In this document: one piece after another, positions 8,048-16,925 of the stretch
Layout: each line of letters starts with the position of its first letter
Numbering within the stretch: position 1 is the stretch's first letter
Origin: CADEDH01 sp047974625
Lineage (GTDB): Bacteria > Actinomycetota > Acidimicrobiia > Acidimicrobiales > SZUA-35
Direction of reading: 5' to 3'
Length of the DNA stretch: 64,000 bases
Assembly (NCBI GenBank): GCA_047974625.1
Contig: JBKECK010000077.1
Location: 5,508 to 69,507, forward strand
The notes under the pieces: generated by a model
What the model was told of the DNA's origin: nothing
The model's input: only the letters and a program-made list of their open reading frames with translations
Database searches by the model: none
Position numbers and translations under genes: made by a program

Positions 8048-9019
8048 TCAGGGAACGTCGGCCAGGCCGCCGGGGGTGTCGTCCCGGGGATGGAGCTGGT
8101 GCGGTGGCTGTTTCGGCTCGCCGTCGGCGGGCACGGTGCGGGCCAGGAATTCGATCACGGCGTCGGTGAAGATGTCGTTGCGATCCCCCGCCACCATGTG
8201 GGCAGCGTCGGTCACGTTGACAAACTCGGCGTGGGGGCAGCTGTCGAGGAAACTCTGCGCCCCGTCCATGCTCAGGATGTCCGACAGGCCACCCCGGACC
8301 AGCAGGGTGGGCAGGGTCAGGCGGCGGGCACAGGCCTCCAGGTGCTCGGTGCGTTTGTCCAGCTCCCGGTTGCGGCCGATGAAGGCCGGATCCCAGTGCC
8401 AGTAGTACCGCCCGTTCCCGCCGAGCCGAACGTTCTTGGCCAGGCCGTCGAGCTTGCGGGGTCGGGGCCGGTGGGGCTGGTAGCTGGCGATCGCCTCTGC
8501 CACCTCGTCGAGGCTGGCGAAGCCGTCGGGGGCCTGGCGCATGAAATCGATGATCCGGTCGGCCCCGTCCGGTTCGATCCGGGGGGCGATGTCCACCAGT
8601 ACCAGGGCGGTGGCGTCCACCAGATCGTCCCCGCAGGCGTGCAGGCTCACCCCGCCCCCCATGGACGCCCCCACCAGGACGGGGCGGTGGCCACCGAGGG
8701 CGTCGATCACCGACACCAGGTCGTTGACCATGTCCCGCTGGTCATAGTGCCCCGCCTCCGACCAGGAGGAGTCACCGTGGCCGCGGGCGTCGATGGCGAC
8801 GGCCCGGTACCCGGCGTCGCCCAAGATCTGCCCGGCGCCCTTCCAGGCGTGGCGGGTCTGTCCGCCCCCGTGTTGCAGGATGACGAGCGGACCGTCCACG
8901 GGCCCCCAGGCGTCACCGGCGATGGTGATCCCGTCGGCCCCCGGCCAAGTGAGCATCGGCTCCGGCGCGCCCGGAAGGCGTGTCCGTGCGGCACCTGCCC
9001 CACCACGAGTCTCGGTCAT
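8048..9019 (-). CDS. Alpha/beta hydrolase
   Basis: 323 residues. Oxyanion loop HGGG at 50-53, nucleophile S119 in the elbow GASMGG, acid near GLSDILS and His in DAAHMVAGDRND complete the triad. The fold and the ARGHGDSSW segment resemble epoxide-hydrolase or lipase-like serine hydrolases acting on small esters. The start is ATG at 9019, with an AAGGGG-type ribosome site about 10 nt upstream; a much longer open frame exists upstream but overlaps the VOC gene antisense and lacks family sequence. It is followed by the SDR after 2 bp, probably one transcript. Substrate not predictable. Confidence 0.85.
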   Translation of the reverse strand: MTETRGGAGAARTRLPGAPEPMLTWPGADGITIAGDAWGPVDGPLVILQHGGGQTRHAWKGAGQILGDAGYRAVAIDARGHGDSSWSEAGHYDQRDMVNDLVSVIDALGGHRPVLVGASMGGGVSLHACGDDLVDATALVLVDIAPRIEPDGADRIIDFMRQAPDGFASLDEVAEAIASYQPHRPRPRKLDGLAKNVRLGGNGRYYWHWDPAFIGRNRELDKRTEHLEACARRLTLPTLLVRGGLSDILSMDGAQSFLDSCPHAEFVNVTDAAHMVAGDRNDIFTDAVIEFLARTVPADGEPKQPPHQLHPRDDTPGGLADVP

Positions 9020-9135
9020 GCTTGGTCCCGCCCCTTCCCTGGCTTCTGAACGGCCGAACGCCAACCCCACATTCGACGTCCCGTGTCGATCCGGACCGAC
9101 CGTACCATTCGGGCGCGGCGGGGGGCACGGCCAGG

Positions 9136-9666
9136 TCACGAGGCGGATGGGAGGCGGCGTTGGGGCAGGGGTAGGGGTCGGGCGCACACCGGCGGGTCCG
9201 GCACCGACTGGAGGTGGCGACCCGGCGTGTCCAGGTTGGACCGGGGTTCGACCCGGGGCGACCACGGCACAGCGCTGGGCTCGAATAGTTCGAGCAGGAC
9301 CCGCTCGGGTGCCTCGACGGTCAAGTAGCTGCCGTCGAGGTAGCGCTGCACCCCGCGGACGAGCGCGATCCCGGCCTCGATCATCTCCTCGGCCAGGCGT
9401 TCGATTCCGGGCACGGTCAGGCAGATGTGGGTGCAAACGTCCTCGGCCGGCCCACCGGTGCCGACGGCCCGGGGCGGTCGGCCGTGGAGGTGCAGCCGGG
9501 TGGACCCCACGGCCATGACCACGTTGCGGGCCCCGGCGTAGACGAAATCGGCCACGACCGCGGCGTCGAACCAGCGTCGATGGAACTCGAGCGACGGGTC
9601 GAAGTCGTTGCTGGCCAGGTGAATGTGATGTACCGAAGCTCGCCACGGCGACATGAGCATCGACAT
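9136..9666 (-). CDS. VOC (glyoxalase/dioxygenase-fold) protein
   Basis: 176 residues from ATG 9666, preceded by AAGGAAAGG. A vicinal-oxygen-chelate fold is suggested by the opening HHIHLASNDFDPSLEFHRRWF, mid strands VVMAVGSTRLHLHG and THICLTVPGIERLAEEMIEAG, and the terminal VEAPERVLLELFEP. Candidate metal ligands are the His near the start, THI in the second half and the Glu of LLELFEP. Members include glyoxalase I, extradiol dioxygenases and epimerases; which activity applies cannot be said. It is same-strand with, and upstream of, the alpha/beta hydrolase and SDR (117-bp gap). Confidence 0.7.
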   Translation of the reverse strand: MSMLMSPWRASVHHIHLASNDFDPSLEFHRRWFDAAVVADFVYAGARNVVMAVGSTRLHLHGRPPRAVGTGGPAEDVCTHICLTVPGIERLAEEMIEAGIALVRGVQRYLDGSYLTVEAPERVLLELFEPSAVPWSPRVEPRSNLDTPGRHLQSVPDPPVCARPLPLPQRRLPSAS

Positions 9667-9788
9667 CCTTTCCTTCTCGGCACGGGTCGGCGGATCTCCC
9701 GGGTGGGACGCGTGACGGCTACCCCAGGGAGCGGCCCGGGGGGCAGAGCCAGGATTCATCTCGTCACGAATCCGTAACCATTGTGGCG

Positions 9789-10535
9789 TCAGGAGCGTCC
9801 AAAACCCGCGATCCGGTCACCCGCCCCCGACATCGGGTAGTGGGCGGCGTACTCGAACCCGAGGCCGTCGGCCAGGCCAAGATCCTGCTGGTGCCGGTAG
9901 AGGTCCTTGTAAGCGGCTATCGAATCGGCACTGTTGGCCGCGATCAACCCGGCCATCTCGGCCACGGTCGCGTCAAGCTCCCCCGCCGGCACCGACGCCG
10001 CCGCCAGGCCGATGACGGCCGCTTCGTGCCCGAGGAACGTCCGCCCGGTGAACGACAGCTCCCGGGCCCGGGTGATACCCACCGCCGCGGCGAGCCGGGC
10101 ACTCATGCCCCAGGTGGGCCGGAGTCCGAACTTGGCGTGCGTATCCCCCATCTTGGCGTCGTCGGCGCACACCATCAGGTCGCAGGCCAGGGCCAGCTCG
10201 AGCGCGCCGGTGAAACAAAAGCCGTTGACCTTGGCGATGGTGGTCTTCGGCATGGTCGACAGCAGGTCGGTGACCCGCCGGGCCGGGGCGTTGAGGGAGT
10301 CCGACACGTCCCCGCCGTCGACGGGGGCCTCGGCCAGGGCCTTCAGGTCGACCCCGGCGCTGAATGCCCGACCCGTTCCGGTCACGACGACGACGCGCAC
10401 CGACCCGTCGTCGGCGGCCAGGGCGAGCGCATCCCCGAGCTCCTCGAGCAGGGCCGGTGTCAGCGCGTTGAGCGCGTCGGGACGGTTGAGGGTGAGGGTC
10501 CGGACCGGACCCGCGTCGGCAGGGAGAACCAGCAT
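9789..10535 (-). CDS. Enoyl-CoA hydratase/isomerase (crotonase) family protein
   Basis: 248 residues with the crotonase pattern: VRTLTLNRPDALNALTP at the N-terminus, the substrate-clamp strand VVVVTGTGRAFSAGVDLKAL and the second oxyanion region around GFCFTGALELALACDLMVC. The usual catalytic Glu positions are partly replaced (MGDTHAKFGLRPTWG retains a hydrophobic-Gly pattern without the classic EVKLG Glu), so hydratase activity is not assured. The start ATG 10535 places the conserved N-terminus correctly. It is divergent from the SulP gene with a roughly 100-bp shared upstream region. Probably fatty acid or side-chain catabolism. Confidence 0.8.
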   Translation of the reverse strand: MLVLPADAGPVRTLTLNRPDALNALTPALLEELGDALALAADDGSVRVVVVTGTGRAFSAGVDLKALAEAPVDGGDVSDSLNAPARRVTDLLSTMPKTTIAKVNGFCFTGALELALACDLMVCADDAKMGDTHAKFGLRPTWGMSARLAAAVGITRARELSFTGRTFLGHEAAVIGLAAASVPAGELDATVAEMAGLIAANSADSIAAYKDLYRHQQDLGLADGLGFEYAAHYPMSGAGDRIAGFGRS

Positions 10536-10631
10536 GGCGCCAGTGTTCCAGGAGGCCGGGCCCCGATGCGAGCGCCGGCCCCCGGGCCGGGATCGGGGAA
10601 TCGATTGATCGGCCCCGCGCGCCTCCCTACG

Positions 10632-12533
10632 ATGACGGCCGCGCCCCCCCGATGCGCCGCCGCTCCACGGCCGCACCACGCGCCTGTCGCCCGGCGCAGC
10701 ACCCAGATCGGAGCCGAACCGTTGTCCGTCCAACTCCTGCCGTCGTTCCGTGGCGCACCGTCCAAAACGGTCGCTCCCGACCTGTTGGCCGGCATCACCG
10801 TGTGGGCGGTGCTGATCCCTGAGGCGATGGCGTACGCCTCGATCGCCGGGATGTCCCCGATCGTGGGCCTCTACGCGGCCGCCCCGGCCCTGGTGCTCTA
10901 CGCCCTGTTCGGCTCGTCGCGGCAGCTCATCGTGGGCCCGATGGCGGCCACCGCCGCCCTGTCGGGGGCCACAGTGGCCGAGCTGAGCACGAACGGCAAC
11001 GCCGCCGCCATGACCGCGGCCCTGGCCATCATGGTTGGCGTCTGGGGTGTACTGGCCGGCATCATCAAGCTCGGGTTCCTGGCCTCGTTCATCTCCGAAC
11101 CGGTGATGAAGGGCTTCATCATCGGAATGGCCATCAGCATCATGGCCGGTCAGATCCCGAAGCTGTTCGGCCTGGACGGAGGGAGCGAGGGGGGCATCGG
11201 CTCCCAGATCTACCAGTTCGTCACCTCCCTCGGGGATGCCGACGCCTGGACGATGGCGGTGGGATTCGGGTCCCTGGCCGTGGTCCTCGGTCTGCGGGCC
11301 ACGGTGCCGCGGGTGCCGGCCCCCCTGGTGGCCCTCGTCGGCAGCATCGCCCTGTCAACCGTGCTCGACCTGGCCGACAAGGGGGTCGCCGTCGTCGGGC
11401 AGGTCGACTCCGGGTTCCCCGCCCTCGGCCTGCCCGACCTGGCGGTCAGCGACTACGCCGCCCTGGTCGGCCCGGCGTTGGGCACCCTGCTGGTCGGCTA
11501 TGCCGAAGGGCTCGGGGCGGCACGCACCTACGCCGACGAGCACGACTACCGGGTCGACCCCAACCAGGAGCTGCTCGGGCTCGGGGCGGCCAACCTGGGG
11601 GCCGGGCTGACCTCGGGGATGGTGGTCAACGGGTCACTGTCCAAGACGGCGGTCAACGACTCGGCCGGCGCCCGGTCGCAGATCTCCGGTCTGATCGTCG
11701 CCGCCCTGGTCGTCCCCACCCTCCTGGTCACCTCCCTATTCACCAACCTCCCGGAGGCCACGCTGGCCGCGGTCGTAGTGGCCGCGGTGGCGGAGCTCGC
11801 CAACCCGAAGATCCTGATCCGGCTGTCGCGGGTGTACACCAGCAAGCTCGGACGCGACTACGGCGCCCTGGCCCGGGTGGACCTGATCGCCGCTGTGGCC
11901 GCCCTGGCCGGGGTCCTGATCTTCGGCACCCTGGCCGGTCTGTTCATCGGCATCGGGGTGTCGGTGACCCTGCTCGTCTACCGGGCCTCCCGGCCGAACG
12001 TGGCCGTGCTGGGTCAGCTCGTGGCCCAGGAACCCTGGGTGGACGTCGCCCGGCACACCGCGGCCACCACCGTGGCCGGTGTGGTGGTGCTCCGCCCCGA
12101 AGGTGGGCTGTTTTTCGCCAACGCCGACAACGTCCGGACCGCGGTGCGCCAGCACATCGACGACACGACCCGTGGGGTGGTGCTCGACCTGGCCGACGTG
12201 CCCGTCGTCGACATCACCGCGGTCCAGATGCTGGCCGGCCTCGACAAGGAGCTCGACCGGAAGCACATCACGATGTTCCTGGCCCACAACATCGGGCAGG
12301 TCAGGGACCTGCTCGATGCCGCGGACGCCACCCACCTGCTGCAGCAGAGCCAGATGACGGTCAGCCTGGCCGTGGCCAAGGTCAACGCCCTGCTGGAGGC
12401 CGAGGCCGGCCGGCTGGATGGCGTGGTCGACGGCGACCGGGACCACGGGGACGGGGACAGCGACGACCACGGCCGCGGGGATCCGGCGTCGCCCGACGCC
12501 AGTGACCACCGTGACCCGGCCGAAGGCGGGTAG
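10632..12533 (+). CDS. SulP-family anion transporter with STAS domain
   Basis: 633 residues from ATG 10632. A membrane domain of 10-14 helices carries SulP hallmarks: DLLAGITVWAVLIPEAMAYASIAGMSPIVGLYAA near the N-terminus and LGLGAANLGAGLTSGMVVNGSLSKTAVN in the core. It is followed by a C-terminal STAS domain (GVVVLRPEGGLFFANADNV through VVDITAVQMLAGL). It ends in an Asp/His-rich tail (DGDRDHGDGDSDDHGRGD), possibly metal-binding or simply disordered. It should move sulfate, bicarbonate or another anion by secondary transport. A TTG at 10722 with GGAG 9 nt upstream is an equally plausible start and would remove 30 residues that do not look like family sequence. Confidence 0.85.
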   Translation: MTAAPPRCAAAPRPHHAPVARRSTQIGAEPLSVQLLPSFRGAPSKTVAPDLLAGITVWAVLIPEAMAYASIAGMSPIVGLYAAAPALVLYALFGSSRQLIVGPMAATAALSGATVAELSTNGNAAAMTAALAIMVGVWGVLAGIIKLGFLASFISEPVMKGFIIGMAISIMAGQIPKLFGLDGGSEGGIGSQIYQFVTSLGDADAWTMAVGFGSLAVVLGLRATVPRVPAPLVALVGSIALSTVLDLADKGVAVVGQVDSGFPALGLPDLAVSDYAALVGPALGTLLVGYAEGLGAARTYADEHDYRVDPNQELLGLGAANLGAGLTSGMVVNGSLSKTAVNDSAGARSQISGLIVAALVVPTLLVTSLFTNLPEATLAAVVVAAVAELANPKILIRLSRVYTSKLGRDYGALARVDLIAAVAALAGVLIFGTLAGLFIGIGVSVTLLVYRASRPNVAVLGQLVAQEPWVDVARHTAATTVAGVVVLRPEGGLFFANADNVRTAVRQHIDDTTRGVVLDLADVPVVDITAVQMLAGLDKELDRKHITMFLAHNIGQVRDLLDAADATHLLQQSQMTVSLAVAKVNALLEAEAGRLDGVVDGDRDHGDGDSDDHGRGDPASPDASDHRDPAEGG

Positions 12534-12609
12534 CGGACGTTCGCCGGCCGGGGTGGCGTGGCGCCCGAACGGCGGCCATGCCGCGCCGGGGCGAGGAACG
12601 AACCGGCGC

Positions 12610-14766
12610 TCAGCGGCAGGTGGGAGGAGCGGCCGGGGCGGGAGCGGGGACGCCGGCGGTGAACCGGACCACCGCCTCACGGGCCGCCCGGTTGAACCGG
12701 CCGGCATAGCCCTGGCATAGGTGGCTGTCGGCGTCGCCGGTCCTGATCTCAGCCTGCGAAGCGCAGCCACCGCCGCACCACAGAGCGTAGGGGCACCGCC
12801 CGCACACGGGATGGGTGCCGACCAGGCGGTTCCGCCAGCGCAGCTCCTGGTGGAGGTTGGCCCGGTAGTGACCGTCCGGGGTGACGAACCCGATCCGGGT
12901 GGCCGGGGACGCGGTCCGTTCCCAGCAGGCGTACACGTCACCCACCGGGTCGAAGACGTACATACTGCTGGCGGCGGCACAGAACTGACCGCTGCGCTCA
13001 GGGACCCCGCCGGTGGCCAGGGTGTTGTAGATCTGGTCCCGCAGGTCCCGGTCCACCGAACTCAGCCGGGCCAGGCGGGGATCGGCGGCGGCGTCCAGGC
13101 CCCGGCTCAGACCGAGATGACCGATCAAGAGGTCGGCTTCCGCCCCTGGGCCACCGGGATGGAGCGGGGCGACGTTGACCGAGAACAGGGGCGACGCCAA
13201 CCAGCCCCGGGCCTCGACGTCGTCGACCAGCCGGGTCAGAGACCCGAGATTGCGGGCGTCGAGGGTCACCCGCAGATCGACCCGGCAGCCCCGGCTCAAG
13301 GCCCGTTCGATCCCGGCCGCGATCCGGTCGTAGGATCCGCGACCGTCGGCGCTGACCCGGCGGCGGTCGTGTTCCCGACGGGGGCCGTCGACCGAGATCT
13401 GCAGGCTGGCGATGCGGTCGGGTCCGAGCAGGTCGCTGTACCGCTTCAGCTCGGTGCCGTTGGTGACCGCCCACAAGGGTGTGCCCTCGTCGTCGGCTAG
13501 GCGGGCCACGAGGTAGCGGACGGCGGGCTCGGTGAGGGCCGACAGCGGCTCCCCCCCGAACAGACCGACTGAACGGTGGTGCCGGTCGGGGTCGAAACCG
13601 GCCCGGCGGGCGATGTGGGCCATGGCTCGGACGGTGAGGTCGGCCCGTTCGACCGTCATCGGTTCAAGGATGTGCCGGTAGTGGGCGTCGTGGCGCAGAT
13701 GGTCCTGGAAGCAGTAGTCGCACCGGAGATTGCAGTCGTAGGCGGGCATGACCACGAACACGAGGTCGTGCCGGCGCTGCTCGTGCAACCGTTTCGAGAA
13801 GTCGGTGAACACCTCGAGCTCGTCGGTTCCAGCGTCGATCAGGTATCCCCGGCGACGCAGGAAGGCCCGGTCGTCGGCCCCGATCCCCTCCAGCGGCCGC
13901 GGTGGCCACGACCCGGGTGGCGAACCCCGGTCCGGGCCGGGGCCGGCCTCGTCGGCGGACGGGTCCGCCCAGCGACCGAACCGAGGGGCGTGGCCCCGGA
14001 CACGGTTGGCCACCAGGATGTCGTAGAGGCGTCGGGGGACGAGATCGAACGTGCCGTAGAGGCCGTGGCTGATCAGGTGACCAGCCGGGGTCTCCCCGGC
14101 GAAGATCGTGTAGCGGGACACCACCTCGGATCGGCCCCAGTCCCGGCCGGAGAGGACCACGGGAACGCCGACGTCGGGGTCCGGTCCGTCGAGCGGTTCC
14201 GGGCCGGCCTCGCCGGGGCCAGGGGTCCGAGCGGCCAGGTGGACCCGGTGGCGCCGGGCCAGGTCAACCGCCCGGGCCGTGCCCGGAGCGCCGTCGTGCC
14301 GGAGCCAGTGGTGGGCCCGTTCGAGAGTGTCCACGGTGGCCAGCTCGGCGACCAGGACCGGATCGGGGCGGAGGTCGTCCCCGGTGAAGGCGGTGAACAC
14401 GTGGACGTACTCGTGCTCGCTCAGCCCGGAGCCGGGATCGGTGGCCCGGTAGGTGAACCGCCCACAGAGCTCGAGTCCGGCGATCCGGCAGCCGAGGGCC
14501 GCCTCCACCCCAGCTCGGGCGGCGTCCTGCGGATCCTGACCGGGACGGACGTGACTGGTGGAGCTGACCGACCAGGCGCCGGGGAAGACCAGGCGGCCGA
14601 AGGCCCGCCGGGGCAGGATCCACCCCAGCTCGACGTGACGGACCAGCACGGCCACCGCCTCGTGCCGGCGCCCCCGGACGTGGGCGGTGAGACCGTCCAG
14701 CCGCCCCTTGGGGTCTCCGCCCGCGGTACAGAGCTGGACGTCGGATCGACGGAGACGCCCGTTCAC
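12610..14766 (-). CDS. IDI-like Nudix / radical SAM-SPASM fusion enzyme
   Basis: 718 residues with an unusual architecture. Residues about 20-150 resemble type-1 isopentenyl-diphosphate isomerase, a Nudix fold: RRHEAVAVLV, FPGAWS, SHVRPGQDPQDAARAGVEAALG, then FTYRATDP and SEHEYVHVF. The metal-type His and Glu positions are largely kept, but the Cys nucleophile and Nudix-box acids are lost. About 215-330 looks like the N-terminal region of peptide maturases. The radical SAM core has C345, C349 and C352 (CNLRCDYC) and GGEPL at 404-408. The C-terminal SPASM domain has C596, C614, C655, C658, C664, C668 and C684 (CX2CX5CX3C core) for auxiliary Fe-S clusters. SPASM enzymes usually modify peptides or proteins. 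No precursor gene is certain. The start is assigned by frame; an AT-rich 413-bp region lies upstream. Confidence 0.85.
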   Translation of the reverse strand: MNGRLRRSDVQLCTAGGDPKGRLDGLTAHVRGRRHEAVAVLVRHVELGWILPRRAFGRLVFPGAWSVSSTSHVRPGQDPQDAARAGVEAALGCRIAGLELCGRFTYRATDPGSGLSEHEYVHVFTAFTGDDLRPDPVLVAELATVDTLERAHHWLRHDGAPGTARAVDLARRHRVHLAARTPGPGEAGPEPLDGPDPDVGVPVVLSGRDWGRSEVVSRYTIFAGETPAGHLISHGLYGTFDLVPRRLYDILVANRVRGHAPRFGRWADPSADEAGPGPDRGSPPGSWPPRPLEGIGADDRAFLRRRGYLIDAGTDELEVFTDFSKRLHEQRRHDLVFVVMPAYDCNLRCDYCFQDHLRHDAHYRHILEPMTVERADLTVRAMAHIARRAGFDPDRHHRSVGLFGGEPLSALTEPAVRYLVARLADDEGTPLWAVTNGTELKRYSDLLGPDRIASLQISVDGPRREHDRRRVSADGRGSYDRIAAGIERALSRGCRVDLRVTLDARNLGSLTRLVDDVEARGWLASPLFSVNVAPLHPGGPGAEADLLIGHLGLSRGLDAAADPRLARLSSVDRDLRDQIYNTLATGGVPERSGQFCAAASSMYVFDPVGDVYACWERTASPATRIGFVTPDGHYRANLHQELRWRNRLVGTHPVCGRCPYALWCGGGCASQAEIRTGDADSHLCQGYAGRFNRAAREAVVRFTAGVPAPAPAAPPTCR

Positions 14767-15179
14767 GACCGTCTCCGGTCGGCGGCCGGTTCGGGCCCGT
14801 TTGCGGAGCGGGCCCCGGCACCGCGGCGGGCGGACAGCGCCGCCGTGCCGATGGACAAGGCTCCAGTGCGGCGGGTTGCCAGGCTCACCTTACGCCCCTT
14901 TCCCGGCCGACCCGCCCCCGACGGGATGGAGGGCGTGCGAGTGGTCGAACAGCGAGATCGTTGGACAAAGAACCTAGCTCAATTTCCAGGAATGAGACAA
15001 GTCACACCAGATCAGTTCCAATTCCAGTTTGACGCATATAAACCAAAACTAATCGGGGCAATTGCTCGCAGATTGAACCAAATCCGGGACAATCGATCCA
15101 ACCAGACCCGGACCACGTGCCGGCTGAACACCCTGGGTTGCGGGGACGGATGGAGCGGTCCGCGGCGAGGCCGGGAAGC
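14767..15179. other. AT-rich intergenic region upstream of the radical SAM gene
   Basis: 413 bp between two minus-strand genes. Bases about 14950-15110 are markedly richer in A+T than the rest of the window and would hold the promoter of the radical SAM gene on the minus strand, though no well-spaced -35/-10 pair is evident. A 63-codon minus-strand frame (15002-15193, TTG start, three Cys) is the only possible small peptide upstream of the maturase. It overlaps the end of the neighbouring gene and has no ribosome site I trust. A + strand frame from 14926 also crosses the AT-rich part but runs on antisense. Neither is called as a gene. Confidence 0.4.
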
Positions 15180-16925
15180 TCAGGGGAGGTCAATCACGGT
15201 CACCTGGCCGGTGTCGCCGTTGACCTCGACGGTGGCCCCGTCGGGGATCCGCGCCGTGGCGTCGGTGGCCGACACGACGCACGGGATCCCCAACTCCCGA
15301 CTGACGATGATGGCGTGGCTCAGGGCCGCACCAACGTCCACCACCACCCCACCGGACGGAACGAACAGGGGGGTCCACGCCGGATCGGTGTGGGGGGCGA
15401 CGAGGACGTCGCCGGCCTCCAGCTCCCCGCCCTGCGACGGGTGAAGCACCACCCGGGCCCGGCCCCTGAACGTGCCGGGGCATCCCGGCACGCCCTGAAT
15501 GACCTCACCCGGCTCCGCCACCGAAATCTCCCGTTCACCGCGCCGCTTCCATTCGGAATGAGGGGGCGGTGGACCGTTGATGATGAAGGGTGGTTCGAGG
15601 GTCAGTAGGTACTCATAATGTTCATTGCGACCGGCCAAAAGGCCGGTGATGTCATCCAAACTTCCGTCGATAAGGGCCTGCACCTCGTCCTCGAAGAGGA
15701 GGCACAGGTCGATCGGATCGTCGAGTTGGCCCCGCTCGACGGCCCGTCGCCCGATCTCCCGCACGGCAACGCGGATCTCGTTGATGACCCGGATGATGTT
15801 TGTCTTGGAGCGCTCACGGCCCGGGATGAACACGCTCGAACTGGCCAGGGCGGCCTGAAACTGGGCCAGGGTGACCGGGTCCCCGGCGAGCAGGCCGGCG
15901 ATCTCCTCGCCGAGCTGTCGCCGTTCCTGTTCCCGGGCGGCATTGGCGGTGGTGGGATCGGCCTCCTCCCCCTGGTGACGCATCGGGTCGATCAGGGCCA
16001 GGGCCAGGTCCGGATCGGTCTCCCAGGTCTCCCAGGCGATGTCCCATTCGTTGGGCCCGCGGGAACCGTACTCCTCCAGGAACTCCCGGAGATCGGCCAG
16101 GAAGCCGGCGGCCTTCCCGTCGTCCACCAGTCGCTGGTGGAGTCCACTGATACCGGCGTCGAACTGGGCGGTGAGGGCGGGGTCAGACCGGACGTGGCGC
16201 GACAGCTTCCACAGGGCGAACGACGGGGCGGCCGAGTCGACCCCACCGAGACCGGCCAGTAGCCGCATGGTGGCCTCCGGGCGGCCCACCGCGGCGCACA
16301 CTGCGCCGATGACCCCAGGGCCGATCGAGGCGGCGCCGCTCTGATTGATGTGCATGTTGAACATGTCGCGGCACACCGGCCGCAGCGACCGGGCCCGATC
16401 GAGCAGAGCCTGGTCCGACAGGGCGGCGAGATCGGGGCGTTCGGCCCGGACCTGTCGAGCCTGAAGGCGTTGGCCCTCCAGTTCGGACTGGTCCATGCCC
16501 CCCATCACCCACTCCAGATAACGGGTCATCACCTCGGTGGTGTGGGGATTGTCGTGCCAGGGTTCCGGGACGTAGGGGGGAACGTCGGGATGGTCGCCGA
16601 AGTAGGCGGCGTCGATGTCGGCGGCCGACATTCCCGGGGTCCGCTCTGCCCACAGCCGGATCCAGGTGGCCCCGAGGTAGCCGTAGCCGCCGATGAGCCC
16701 CACGAAGTCGCAGCGGTCCCGGTCGGCGATCAGCTCGTGGTCCTCCACCCCGAGCCGCTGGACGGCGCAGTCCCGCCAGCCGGCCACACACCCCCCGTTG
16801 GCCCAGCCCAGATCCCAGGACAACGGCCGGGGCGGCTTGGGCAGCACCTCCCCCACATTGGCCCTCGTCCAGAACGGGGTCCGTTCCCCGTAGGGATGGT
16901 TCTCGATCCAACGCACGTCGCTCAT
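15180..16925 (-). CDS. Stand-alone PEP-utilizing (phosphohistidine swivelling) protein
   Basis: 581 residues from ATG 16925, with GAGGGGAAG ahead. The C-terminal ~90 residues are the swivelling phosphohistidine domain of PEP synthase, PPDK and rifampicin phosphotransferase: GCPGTFRGRARVV, then GGVVVDVGAALSHAIIVSREL with H537 as the phosphorylatable His, then GIPCVVS. Unlike those enzymes it has no recognisable ATP-grasp domain; residues 1-450 are mostly helical and unassigned (IENHPYGERTPFWTRANVGEV at the N-terminus). Family members are seen in actinobacteria next to other PEP-type enzymes, but the reaction is unknown. It may need a partner ATP-grasp protein in trans. The radical SAM gene follows on the same strand 413 bp downstream, so operon membership is doubtful. 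Confidence 0.75.
   Translation of the reverse strand: MSDVRWIENHPYGERTPFWTRANVGEVLPKPPRPLSWDLGWANGGCVAGWRDCAVQRLGVEDHELIADRDRCDFVGLIGGYGYLGATWIRLWAERTPGMSAADIDAAYFGDHPDVPPYVPEPWHDNPHTTEVMTRYLEWVMGGMDQSELEGQRLQARQVRAERPDLAALSDQALLDRARSLRPVCRDMFNMHINQSGAASIGPGVIGAVCAAVGRPEATMRLLAGLGGVDSAAPSFALWKLSRHVRSDPALTAQFDAGISGLHQRLVDDGKAAGFLADLREFLEEYGSRGPNEWDIAWETWETDPDLALALIDPMRHQGEEADPTTANAAREQERRQLGEEIAGLLAGDPVTLAQFQAALASSSVFIPGRERSKTNIIRVINEIRVAVREIGRRAVERGQLDDPIDLCLLFEDEVQALIDGSLDDITGLLAGRNEHYEYLLTLEPPFIINGPPPPHSEWKRRGEREISVAEPGEVIQGVPGCPGTFRGRARVVLHPSQGGELEAGDVLVAPHTDPAWTPLFVPSGGVVVDVGAALSHAIIVSRELGIPCVVSATDATARIPDGATVEVNGDTGQVTVIDLP

Noticed and set aside
9020..9646. 209-residue N-terminal extension of the alpha/beta hydrolase frame
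   Set aside because: Overlaps the VOC gene, is Arg/Pro low-complexity, and a ribosome site precedes ATG 9019.
15002..15193. 63-codon minus-strand frame as a RiPP precursor
   Set aside because: TTG start, overlaps the neighbour stop, no trusted ribosome site or leader-like pattern; kept only as a possibility in the findings.
13576..15444. 622-residue + strand frame across the radical SAM gene and AT-rich gap
   Set aside because: Antisense to two well-supported genes; composition is that of a shadow frame.
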